Shown here one piece after another: positions 1 to 6,673 of a stretch of DNA of 8,426 nt (its first letter is position 1; every line of letters begins with the position of its first letter). Under the pieces are notes generated by a model. The model had not been told where the DNA came from. It was given only the letters and a program-made list of their open reading frames with translations, and searched no databases. Source of the stretch: Clostridium sp. (GTDB lineage Bacteria > Bacillota > Clostridia > Lachnospirales > Lachnospiraceae); the NCBI GenBank assembly GCA_016302185.1, contig JAEDOC010000092.1, positions 1 through 8,426 on the forward strand. Direction: 5' to 3'. A program made the translations under genes and the position numbers.

Positions 1-490
1 TCCGGTTGACCAGGCGGATGCAATGGGTATCCGTCACGATGGCCGGCTTGCCGAATACATCTCCCATGATCAGATTGGCGCTTTTCCGTCCCACACCAGG
101 AAGCGAAAGGAGTGCATCAAAATCATCGGGAACCCTGCTGTCATATGTATCCCGCAGCATCCTCATACAGGCACTGATATCCCGCGCTTTGCTGTGACCC
201 AGTCCGCAGGGCTTTACAATCGCTTCGATCTCCTCCACGGGAGCTTCCGCCAGCGCATTCACATCCGGAAATTTCGCGTAGAGATCCTCTACCACCACAT
301 TCACTCTGGCATCGGTGCACTGGGCCGCCAGGCGGACACTGACCAGAAGCTTCCAGGCCTCATTATAATCCAGCGTACATCCGGCATCCGGGTACTCCTC
401 CTTCAGACGCCGGATGATCTCCAGCGCCAGTTCTTTCTTTTTCTCCAGCTCCCCGTTTCCGTTCTGTTTTGTCTCTACTTTTTTCTTCAT
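1..490 (-). CDS. nth: Endonuclease III (DNA glycosylase/AP lyase), C-terminus beyond the window
   Basis: Base-excision repair enzyme that removes oxidised pyrimidines from DNA and cleaves the abasic site. The reading frame is open from the ATG at 490 to the left edge, giving 163 of roughly 210-220 residues. Visible family signatures are LAAQCTDARVN at residues 54-64, the helix-hairpin-helix LPGVGRKSA at 130-138 with the catalytic lysine K136, and the catalytic aspartate D154 in VTDTH. The four cysteines that bind the [4Fe-4S] cluster would lie in the missing C-terminal part. The start is the first ATG after an in-frame TAA at 497-499. The N-terminus carries about 15 charged residues more than the E. 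coli protein. The gene begins 12 bases after the NYN gene stops, so it is probably the last or a late gene of that transcript. Confidence 0.95.
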   Translation of the reverse strand, partial: MKKKVETKQNGNGELEKKKELALEIIRRLKEEYPDAGCTLDYNEAWKLLVSVRLAAQCTDARVNVVVEDLYAKFPDVNALAEAPVEEIEAIVKPCGLGHSKARDISACMRMLRDTYDSRVPDDFDALLSLPGVGRKSANLIMGDVFGKPAIVTDTHCIRLVNR

Positions 491-502
491 CTCTTTTTAT
501 CC

Positions 503-1375
503 CTATTCTTCCGTCCCCGCCTGACGATTTTTCCGTCTTCTGCGGCGCCGTTTTCCGGCAGACGGCTTCTCCGGCTCCTCTTCCTCCTGTTTTACCCTTA
601 CATAGATGACCGACAGGATCTTATTATGGGGGTTCCTGGCCGACCGTACCTCCACGGAATCAAACCGCTCAATAAACTGCTTTAGCTTGGAACAGTTATA
701 ATTTCGCGGGTCAAAGCCAGGCACACGCTTGGGAAGGTTATCTCCCAGCTCTGACAAATCCACCCAGCCATCTTCCCCTGCATGGGTATTGATGATGGAG
801 ATCACTTCCTTTTCCATCTCCGCAATATCCGGAATATTGCTGACCGCTTTTTCAGGCTCGGTTTCCTTCTTTCTGGCTTCCGTTTCTTCCGTCAGAGTCT
901 TTTTGCCCAGGGCCGGATTCTCTCCGCTGTGTCTGTCCTCCTCATTAAACAAAATATCCAGGAATTTGAAGGTCTCACAAGCCGACACCAGCGCATTGGG
1001 CGTCTTCTGCTCTCCCATTCCCACCACGGTCATGCCTGACTCCCGAAGCCGCAGCACCAGCTTGGTAAAATCACTGTCCGAAGTAACGATGCAGAAGCCG
1101 TCCACATTTCCCGAATAAAGAATATCCATCGCATCAATGATCAGGGCAGAATCCGAAGCATTCTTGCCCTGCGTATAATTGTACTGAAAAACAGGCGTGA
1201 TCGCGTAATCCTGAAGATTCTTCATCCAGGCCTTCACGCTGGCCGTCTGAAAATCTCCGTACAGTCTCTTGTAGGTAGCCGTTCCGTAGTTGCTGACCTC
1301 ATCCAAAATCAGCTTGATATATTTGCCGGATACATTTTCTGCATCAATGAGAACGGCAATCTTCTTGTCTTCCAT
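503..1375 (-). CDS. NYN domain (PIN-like) protein with C-terminal OST-HTH/LOTUS domain
   Basis: Putative Mg-dependent ribonuclease or RNA-binding protein of the LabA/DUF88 type. The NYN domain covers residues 5-145. It shows the conserved acidic residues of the family: D11 in LIDAEN, D75, D81 and D84 in the SDSALIIDAMD stretch, and D100 and D102 in TSDSDF. A charged linker (about 145-183) follows, then a winged-helix LOTUS/OST-HTH domain (about 184-262). The tail is basic, with six consecutive arginines at 276-281, which would suit nucleic-acid binding. A ribosome site AGAAAGGA lies at 1387-1394, 11 bases before the ATG. It sits 39 bases after the symporter gene and 12 bases before nth, so cotranscription is likely. 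The architecture is known in bacteria, but the RNA target is unknown and nuclease activity here is an inference. Confidence 0.9.
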   Translation of the reverse strand: MEDKKIAVLIDAENVSGKYIKLILDEVSNYGTATYKRLYGDFQTASVKAWMKNLQDYAITPVFQYNYTQGKNASDSALIIDAMDILYSGNVDGFCIVTSDSDFTKLVLRLRESGMTVVGMGEQKTPNALVSACETFKFLDILFNEEDRHSGENPALGKKTLTEETEARKKETEPEKAVSNIPDIAEMEKEVISIINTHAGEDGWVDLSELGDNLPKRVPGFDPRNYNCSKLKQFIERFDSVEVRSARNPHNKILSVIYVRVKQEEEEPEKPSAGKRRRRRRKNRQAGTEE

Positions 1376-1414
1376 TTTTCAGTATTTCCTTTCTACTTTT
1401 TCCCCCGACTTCAT

Positions 1415-2956
1415 TCACTGTTCCTTCGCACGCTCATCCCAGAAGGTGCAGTCTGTCCGTCCGATCACAGCGGAAGTAAAGGGGGTTCCGTCCTGTTTCT
1501 TATAATGCTTTGTGGCCAGGAATACATATCGGGCTCCCACATATACGATGGGAACGTTGAAATACACGATCAGAATATTTCCCAGATCGGAGAAGGCCCA
1601 CAGATTTCCCAGCTCCAGTCCCGCAATATCACAGAGAATTCCAAAGGCTGCCACCAGCAGAGCAATCACACGCACTCCATTGATAAATCCCTTGCCGCGG
1701 CTGATTCGGTTGGCCGCTATCTCCGAAAAGCTGATCATACCCAGCAGGCAGGTATAGGCAAACATTCCAAAGCACAGCGTCACAAGGAACGTGATCACTG
1801 CGTTGGCGGCTGTTCCGGGGGTCAGTGCCGCCACGGACTCTGTGAATTTCGGCAGCTTATCCAGACCGGCCCAGACCTCTCCGCCTTCACCGTCCCAGCA
1901 GTGCGCCATAACTACCACAAAACCGGACAGGGTACAGATGACGATGGTGTCCAGAAAAACACCAATGGATGCCAGAATACCCTGCTCACAGGGATGCTTC
2001 GCGTCGGAAGCAGCAGCCGACATGGTAATGGTACCCTGACCGGCTTCGTTGGACATCAGGCCTCGCTTCACGCCCTGCGCCAGCACTGTTCCGAAGACAC
2101 CTCCAAAGAATGCTTCCGGCTTAAATGCACCGGAGAACACCGCGGCAAAGAAATACGGAACCGATCCGATATTTAATACAATCAGAACCAGCACGGTAAT
2201 GATATACAGAACCGCCATCACCGGAACCATCTTATCCGTCCATTTGGTTACCTTGCGGATTCCTCCGAAGGCAATGACTGCCGTCAGCACAATGGTCAGA
2301 ACGCCTACCACGTAGAAAAACGCAGAATCACTGGCAATGGAGGTTCCCGTTGCTATCTCTGCCATCCGTCCCACGGAGGACACCACATTGAAGCCCTGCG
2401 CCGGCAGACAGCAGAGCGCATAAAGAATATAGAGCAGAGACAGGAATACTCCGATCCATACCTTGTTGCCCAGAAGCTTTCTTCCATAGAAGGGAAGACC
2501 GCCGACAAATTCATCTTCCTTCTTCTCTTTAAAAATCTGTGCCAGAACACCTTCCATGTAGGCTACCGCCATGCCAAAGAAAGCAGAAATCCACATCCAG
2601 AATACCGCGCCGGGACCTCCCACCGCGATGGCACCGGTAACACCGATGATATTGCCGGGACCCACCCGCATGGCAGAGCTTAACAGGAACGCCGCCAATG
2701 GAGAAATGCCGGTAGTCACCGCCCGCTTCTCCGTCATGATACGGATCCCTTTTCTAAAATGGGTCACCTGCATGAATCCCAGACGAAAGCTGAAAAAGAT
2801 ACCGGATCCCAAAAGCAGGATAATCGCAAACGAAAAATTACCCAGCAGCGGAATCGAGGCGTACCAGTCAAAATTCGTCGGGAAATCCCATAGAAAATCC
2901 GATAACGGCCCAATAAAGGCAAAAATACTGTTGATTGATTCAAAGACACTTTGCAT
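1415..2956 (-). CDS. AGCS-family amino acid (alanine/glycine):cation symporter
   Basis: Inner-membrane secondary transporter that takes up small amino acids, classically alanine or glycine, with sodium or protons. The 513 residues are strongly hydrophobic, with about ten or more membrane segments. AGCS signatures are present at GPGNIIGV (residues 99-106) and SNEAGQGT (302-309), followed by HPCEQG (321-326). Both signatures differ from the usual GTGN and NEAGMGS forms, so the substrate should not be assumed to be alanine. The start is well supported: AGGAGGGG at 2964-2971 is 7 bases from the ATG, and a TTTACA/TATGAT promoter lies just upstream. The 5' leader would be only about 23 bases, too short for a glycine riboswitch. 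The NYN gene follows after 39 bases. Confidence 0.93.
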   Translation of the reverse strand: MQSVFESINSIFAFIGPLSDFLWDFPTNFDWYASIPLLGNFSFAIILLLGSGIFFSFRLGFMQVTHFRKGIRIMTEKRAVTTGISPLAAFLLSSAMRVGPGNIIGVTGAIAVGGPGAVFWMWISAFFGMAVAYMEGVLAQIFKEKKEDEFVGGLPFYGRKLLGNKVWIGVFLSLLYILYALCCLPAQGFNVVSSVGRMAEIATGTSIASDSAFFYVVGVLTIVLTAVIAFGGIRKVTKWTDKMVPVMAVLYIITVLVLIVLNIGSVPYFFAAVFSGAFKPEAFFGGVFGTVLAQGVKRGLMSNEAGQGTITMSAAASDAKHPCEQGILASIGVFLDTIVICTLSGFVVVMAHCWDGEGGEVWAGLDKLPKFTESVAALTPGTAANAVITFLVTLCFGMFAYTCLLGMISFSEIAANRISRGKGFINGVRVIALLVAAFGILCDIAGLELGNLWAFSDLGNILIVYFNVPIVYVGARYVFLATKHYKKQDGTPFTSAVIGRTDCTFWDERAKEQ

Positions 2957-2985
2957 ACTTCGTCCCCTCCTGTACTTTTTACCTA

Positions 2986-3014
2986 ATCATACCGTTTTTT
3001 TCGGGCAATGTAAA
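2986..3014 (-). promoter_or_regulatory. Sigma-A type promoter for the AGCS symporter gene
   Basis: On the minus strand the -35 box TTTACA (3009-3014) and the -10 box TATGAT (2986-2991) are separated by exactly 17 bases. Transcription would start near 2979, leaving a leader of about 23 bases that contains the ribosome site. The -35 box begins 6 bases after the HAD stop codon, and no terminator hairpin lies between, so read-through from the HAD gene is also possible. Confidence 0.75.
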
Positions 3015-3020
3015 CTGATT

Positions 3021-3797
3021 TTATTCTTCCGGAATATCTCCTACTCCGTTTAAGATCAGTCTCGGACGGTAAGGAAACTGTGCTACCGTTTCTCTGGTAG
3101 AAACACCGGACAGCACCAGCGCCGTGTCCAGACCGGTTTCGATCCCGGCAATGATATCCGTATCCATGCGATCACCGATCATCACCGCTTCAGACGAATG
3201 AACGCCGAGAATCTGCAATCCCGTCCGCATCATCAGCGGATTTGGCTTTCCTACATAATAGGCCTGTTTTCCCGTGGTTGCCTCGATGGGCGCCACAAAC
3301 GCCCGGCAGGCCGGAGCGATGCCTCCCTCCACCGGACCTGTGATGTCCGGATTGGTCGCAATCAGCCGCGCGCCGCCGTTGACCAGATTCATTGCTTTTA
3401 AAATATGTTCATATCCATAGCCTGTGGTTTCCCCTACTACAACATATTCCGGATCCACGTCATTTATGGTAATTCCCGCATCATACAGCGCATTAAACAG
3501 TCCGTGATCTCCAATCACATACGCACTGCAGCCCGGTGCCTGACTTTTTAAAAATTTTGCGGTCGCCTGCGCACTGGTATAAAAATGCTCTTCACCAATC
3601 TCCAGTCCCATCCGTTCCAGCTTCTTCTGCAGCTCCTTGGGTGACCGATTGCTGGCATTGGTCAGAAACAGAAACTTCTTTTCCTCCCGGTACAACCATT
3701 CCACAAACTCCTTTACTCCCGGAAGCAGCTGGTTTCCATGGTAAATCACTCCATCCATATCGCAGATGAAGCCTTTTTTCGCACGTAATTCTTCCAT
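3021..3797 (-). CDS. HAD-IIA family sugar-phosphate phosphatase, NagD-like
   Basis: Cytosolic haloacid dehalogenase-type phosphatase, 258 residues, the usual length for the NagD/AraL branch. All four HAD motifs are visible: motif I DMDGVIYHG with nucleophile D13 and acid/base D15, motif II TNAS (46-49), motif III lysine K184 in GKPNP, and motif IV GDRMDTDI with metal ligands D209 and D214. The cap between motifs II and III is the C2 type of subfamily IIA. Members hydrolyse small phosphate esters such as sugar or nucleoside monophosphates; the substrate cannot be read from sequence. Ribosome site GAGGTG at 3805-3810 is 7 bases from the ATG. A 94-base gap separates it from the upstream VWA gene. 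I found no convincing promoter or terminator in that gap, so it may be expressed partly from upstream. Confidence 0.93.
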   Translation of the reverse strand: MEELRAKKGFICDMDGVIYHGNQLLPGVKEFVEWLYREEKKFLFLTNASNRSPKELQKKLERMGLEIGEEHFYTSAQATAKFLKSQAPGCSAYVIGDHGLFNALYDAGITINDVDPEYVVVGETTGYGYEHILKAMNLVNGGARLIATNPDITGPVEGGIAPACRAFVAPIEATTGKQAYYVGKPNPLMMRTGLQILGVHSSEAVMIGDRMDTDIIAGIETGLDTALVLSGVSTRETVAQFPYRPRLILNGVGDIPEE

Positions 3798-3891
3798 AAT
3801 TATTCACCTCGCTAAAATTTGTCTCCAATTTCATAGTATTGGATCAAAACAACCTTTTCTATCCTTTTTCTGTAAAATTTTTGTAATCGGT
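3798..3891. other. Intergenic gap between the VWA and HAD genes
   Basis: This 94-base AT-rich gap holds the HAD ribosome site. It also has a weak 6-base inverted repeat, TGTAAA at 3871-3876 against TTTACA at 3891-3896, the latter overlapping the VWA stop. There is no GC-rich hairpin followed by a U tract. I found no -35/-10 pair with proper spacing on the minus strand. Nothing else is recognisable. Confidence 0.5.
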
Positions 3892-5643
3892 TTACATATT
3901 CCGGATTTTTTCCTGCAAAATCCGGCCAACTGTGTCTGCAAACTCGTGGATGCTGCGAATCTTCACAAAATCCCTGCCGAAAATCTTTCTCGCCGCCTCT
4001 GTGCACCTCTCACTTCCCGTAACAATTCCGACTACTGTAATTTCTTTTCGCCGTAAGGCCTGTACCTCCGCCGCAGTATCCTCCGCAGCTGCTTCATCCG
4101 TATACTCCCGGCTCCTGTAAAAGGCTCCCTCTCCCAGATTCTGATCATCCTGAGGGCTGGCATCGGTCAGCACAAGAAACAGACGCTTCTCCTTCGGACT
4201 ATTCTCCATGAGATGTCCCGCCCCCCGCAGGGCAAGACCATCCCGGTTATTGCCTGCCGCAGTATATTTAAAAATCTCCCGATCCTGAGATACCTCCTCA
4301 TACGTCCGAAAGATACGAAGTACCGTATAGCCGCGAATACTGCAATAAGAATACAGCTGAACCGGAATCCCGCAGCGCTCCAGGCTTTTCTCCAGCACAT
4401 ACCCCTGTGCGGCAATGAACTCCTGACTGTTCCTCCGGGAGGAGGACGCATCCATTAGGATGTCTACGGAAAAGCCGTTCGTCTCCACCTCTTCCTTCTT
4501 TTCAAATACTCTGGGATTTTCTTGAAACAGCGCCTGCCACACCTTCTGAGGACAGATAGTTCCATGGGTGGACAGAGACGGAAAGGTATCCTGTTCCGTT
4601 TCCAGCGTAATCCGAAGTCTTTCTGACAGCCGCCGGATGCTGTTTCGGTAAAGATCCCGGTTTCTCTCAAAATGTTCCAGGTTTCTTTCCTGCTGCCTCC
4701 TGCAATCTTTCCGAAATTCCATGATTTCCCGAATTTCTCCGGCAGAAGCCGCATGTTTTTCTGCGGAAAGCTTTACCATTCTTCCTCTGGTAAACAACAG
4801 GTGACTGTTTTTATGATTGCCGGTGCAAAGCTTCCCTTCCATAGTCTCCTGCTCCCGAGCCCCATAAATGCTTTCTCCAAAGCAGGCAGTCACATACGTT
4901 CTGACCAATTCCTGATGTTTCTCCAGGGAAAACTGAAAAAGATAATGCTTCGCCCGTTCCAGCACCCCCAGGGGGTCCTCTCCGGCCGCATCCTCATCCT
5001 CATATCGTTTTGCTCTCACATAAGTGGCACTGATCTGTCCGACCGGATGGAACGCTCCCATCACCTTCTGAAGAAAATAGATCCCTTTTTTCTTCTTTAT
5101 GGGTACGGGACGATAAGAAAAATAGCGTTCGAAGATTTCCCGGCTCCGAGTGAGGATCTGCTCCGTCGTCATATCCGCCGTAAAGGAAAATTCCTGCAAA
5201 AGCTCTGCATCTTCTCCCTTCAGCCCCGAATCCAGACCAAGGATCTCTCTGCAGTGACCGTGTCGGATCTGATCTATCCGGGAATAGTCCTTCTGCCGGT
5301 TCTGACGCTTCACACAGGCGAGGGCATACTCTCTTCGCAGTTCCCTCAAAGCGGAACGCTTCCTCTCTTCCTTCTGATACAGCGCATTTTCCAGGCCAAT
5401 CCAGAGAAGGCCCTCATACAGTTCCTCATTCCAGCCACCCAGCATCTGAAAGAAATCCTCCAGCTTCTTCCAGTCATACCATCGATAGCTCAGGCCGGTA
5501 ATCATGTTCAGATAACTGTCCGCCTCCCCTTCCGGTGAAAACGCCAGAAACAATGGTTCAAATCCATAACGCTCCGCTGCCGCCCACACCATGTTGCAGG
5601 CCCGCTTCTCCTCTCTGATGTCCTGTTCTTCCATCCGTCTCAC
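3892..5643 (-). CDS. VWA-domain protein, NorD/CobT type, partner of the MoxR ATPase
   Basis: Likely cytosolic co-chaperone of the MoxR ATPase encoded just upstream, from which it is separated by 35 bases. In known pairs (NorQ/NorD, CbbQ/CbbO, cobaltochelatase CobS/CobT) the VWA protein links the ATPase ring to a metalloenzyme client. The long N-terminal part (about 1-385) is charged and largely helical, with no family I can name beyond that. The VWA domain runs from about 391 to the end. It has a complete MIDAS: DASSS at 398-402, NRDG at 466-469 and LTDAS at 492-496. The 583-residue length fits NorD-like proteins. The start is ambiguous. The GTG at 5643 has AAGGA at 5654-5658, 10 bases away. 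The ATG at 5634, three codons later, has GAGGTG at 5646-5651, 11 bases away. The client is unknown. Confidence 0.88.
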   Translation of the reverse strand: MRRMEEQDIREEKRACNMVWAAAERYGFEPLFLAFSPEGEADSYLNMITGLSYRWYDWKKLEDFFQMLGGWNEELYEGLLWIGLENALYQKEERKRSALRELRREYALACVKRQNRQKDYSRIDQIRHGHCREILGLDSGLKGEDAELLQEFSFTADMTTEQILTRSREIFERYFSYRPVPIKKKKGIYFLQKVMGAFHPVGQISATYVRAKRYEDEDAAGEDPLGVLERAKHYLFQFSLEKHQELVRTYVTACFGESIYGAREQETMEGKLCTGNHKNSHLLFTRGRMVKLSAEKHAASAGEIREIMEFRKDCRRQQERNLEHFERNRDLYRNSIRRLSERLRITLETEQDTFPSLSTHGTICPQKVWQALFQENPRVFEKKEEVETNGFSVDILMDASSSRRNSQEFIAAQGYVLEKSLERCGIPVQLYSYCSIRGYTVLRIFRTYEEVSQDREIFKYTAAGNNRDGLALRGAGHLMENSPKEKRLFLVLTDASPQDDQNLGEGAFYRSREYTDEAAAEDTAAEVQALRRKEITVVGIVTGSERCTEAARKIFGRDFVKIRSIHEFADTVGRILQEKIRNM

Positions 5644-5678
5644 CGCACCTCAATCCTTCTTCCCGTACGTACTCTCTC

Positions 5679-6593
5679 CTACTCATGAAAAAGATCGCCC
5701 CACTTCAGCTTTCGTGATATTCTGGCATGAATCGTATCCCGAATCAACGTCTTCTCATAAGGGTCAAAGGACTTATTGGTAATCCCCATATCCAGTGCTG
5801 TATCCACACCAAGTCCTTTCTCTATCAACGCCATGGCATCCAGAAAGCCTCTCAGATCCAGTGCTTTTGACGAAATCTCCGCATTCTCGCACTTTTTCTG
5901 TAAATCCAGAAAGACAGCCGCAAACTCCGCCGCCGCTCCCTTTTTTATTGCCGGGCAGCGGTTCTGAATCAGCCGGATCAGACTCTCCGGCGAAATCATG
6001 GGCATATCAATGACTGCAAATCTGGAAACCAGTGCTTCGTTTAACTCTCTGGTTCCGGAATAACCGTAATTCATCGTAGCAATGAACCTGGTCGCCGGGT
6101 GAAGAGAAATTCTCTCATATCCGGGAACATCGATACTTCTTCGGAAATCCAGGATTGCATGGAGCACCGCCATGGCCTCACTCTTTGCCATATTGATCTC
6201 ATCCAGAACAGCAAAGCCGCCCTGTTTCGCTGCGCAGTACACCGGCCCCGGCCGGAAGGTTACCTCTCCGTTCCGGAATGTATCCGTTCCAATGAGTGAT
6301 GCCGCATCCATATTCACATGAAACGAAATATCCCACCGCGGCCTTGCAAACGCCGCCGCAAGATTTTCCGCAAAGATATTCTTTCCGGTTGCCTTCTGCC
6401 CGACCAGCAGAATATTTTTGCCGCATAGAAGGGCAGTGACCGCCTGCTCCCAGATTTCTGCTCCGTAATAAATCTGATCTGCCTGCGGAATCCTTTCCCG
6501 TTCCTCCGTTTCCACCGGATACTGCTTCCGAAAGTCCAGGATTTCTTTCTTCAGTTCTGGCCGAATCTCCAATTGTTCAATGATGTCAGACAA
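5679..6593 (-). CDS. MoxR-type AAA+ ATPase (NorQ/CbbQ-like), TTG start
   Basis: ATP-driven chaperone component acting with the downstream VWA protein. Residues below count from the TTG start (304 residues). Walker A is GQKATGKN at 65-72, with Asn where Ser or Thr is usual. Walker B is VLDEIN at about 129-134, sensor 1 ATMN at 172-175, and the arginine finger is in SRF near 191. The frame extends to an ATG at 6656, but that start has no ribosome site and lies upstream of the predicted transcription start near 6621. The TTG at 6591-6593 has AAAGGA at 6604-6609, 10 bases away, and begins the amphipathic N-terminus LSDIIEQLEIRPELK. I therefore prefer it. The gene is divergent from the YoaK gene. 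The client enzyme is not identifiable from neighbours. Confidence 0.88.
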   Translation of the reverse strand: MSDIIEQLEIRPELKKEILDFRKQYPVETEERERIPQADQIYYGAEIWEQAVTALLCGKNILLVGQKATGKNIFAENLAAAFARPRWDISFHVNMDAASLIGTDTFRNGEVTFRPGPVYCAAKQGGFAVLDEINMAKSEAMAVLHAILDFRRSIDVPGYERISLHPATRFIATMNYGYSGTRELNEALVSRFAVIDMPMISPESLIRLIQNRCPAIKKGAAAEFAAVFLDLQKKCENAEISSKALDLRGFLDAMALIEKGLGVDTALDMGITNKSFDPYEKTLIRDTIHARISRKLKWGDLFHE

Positions 6594-6606
6594 CTGTATC
6601 GCTTCC

Positions 6607-6635
6607 TTTACAAAATTTTTCGAATTCAGTATAAT
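6607..6635 (+). promoter_or_regulatory. Near-consensus sigma-A promoter for the YoaK-family gene
   Basis: The -35 box TTTACA (6607-6612) and a perfect TATAAT -10 box (6630-6635) are separated by exactly 17 bases. Transcription would start near 6642, about 32 bases before the ATG. This is the strongest promoter match in the window. Its -35 box overlaps the ribosome site of the divergent MoxR gene. Confidence 0.8.
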
Positions 6636-6641
6636 GAATTC
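6622..6641. repeat. Perfect 7-base inverted repeat covering both divergent -10 boxes
   Basis: Arms GAATTCA (6622-6628) and TGAATTC (6635-6641) flank a 6-base centre, GTATAA. The repeat spans the -10 boxes of both divergent promoters. It could be an operator for a dimeric regulator, or simply follow from two opposed AT-rich -10 regions. No regulator gene lies in the window. Confidence 0.6.
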
Positions 6642-6656
6642 TGATGTAAAAAACAA
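6628..6656 (-). promoter_or_regulatory. Promoter for the MoxR-VWA genes
   Basis: On the minus strand, TTGTTT (6651-6656) and TATACT (6628-6633) are separated by 17 bases. The -10 box matches consensus at 5 of 6 positions. Transcription would begin near 6621, giving a leader of about 27 bases to the TTG start that includes the AAAGGA ribosome site. The -10 box overlaps the -10 box of the divergent YoaK promoter. Confidence 0.6.
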
Positions 6657-6673
6657 GAGGACAGGAGACGCTT

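Noticed and set aside
23..685. Plus-strand open frame of 220 codons
   Set aside because: It crosses the end of the NYN gene and most of nth in antisense. Both minus-strand genes have clear family motifs.
1505..2176. Plus-strand open frame of 223 codons
   Set aside because: Antisense to the well-supported AGCS symporter; the His/Gln/Gly-rich product resembles no family.
3842..3876. Candidate promoter for the HAD gene (TTTACA at 3871-3876, TTGTTT at 3848-3853)
   Set aside because: No -10 box lies at 16-18 bases from either; the nearest, TATGAA, is only 11 bases from TTGTTT.
3766..4056. Plus-strand frame of 96 codons over the VWA-HAD gap, and the minus-strand frame 3812-4006
   Set aside because: Both mostly overlap the ends of real genes and have no ribosome site or recognisable sequence.
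4672..5538. Plus-strand open frame of 288 codons
   Set aside because: It lies wholly antisense to the VWA gene, has no ribosome site, and has the Phe/Leu/Ser-rich composition expected from an antisense shadow.
6622..6641. Paired GAATTC sites as a restriction or mobile-element footprint
   Set aside because: They are arms of the small inverted repeat over the -10 boxes; no target duplication or transposase is nearby.
6645..6650. TTTACA as the -35 box for the MoxR promoter
   Set aside because: It is only 11 bases from TATACT, too close; TTGTTT at 6651-6656 gives the correct 17.
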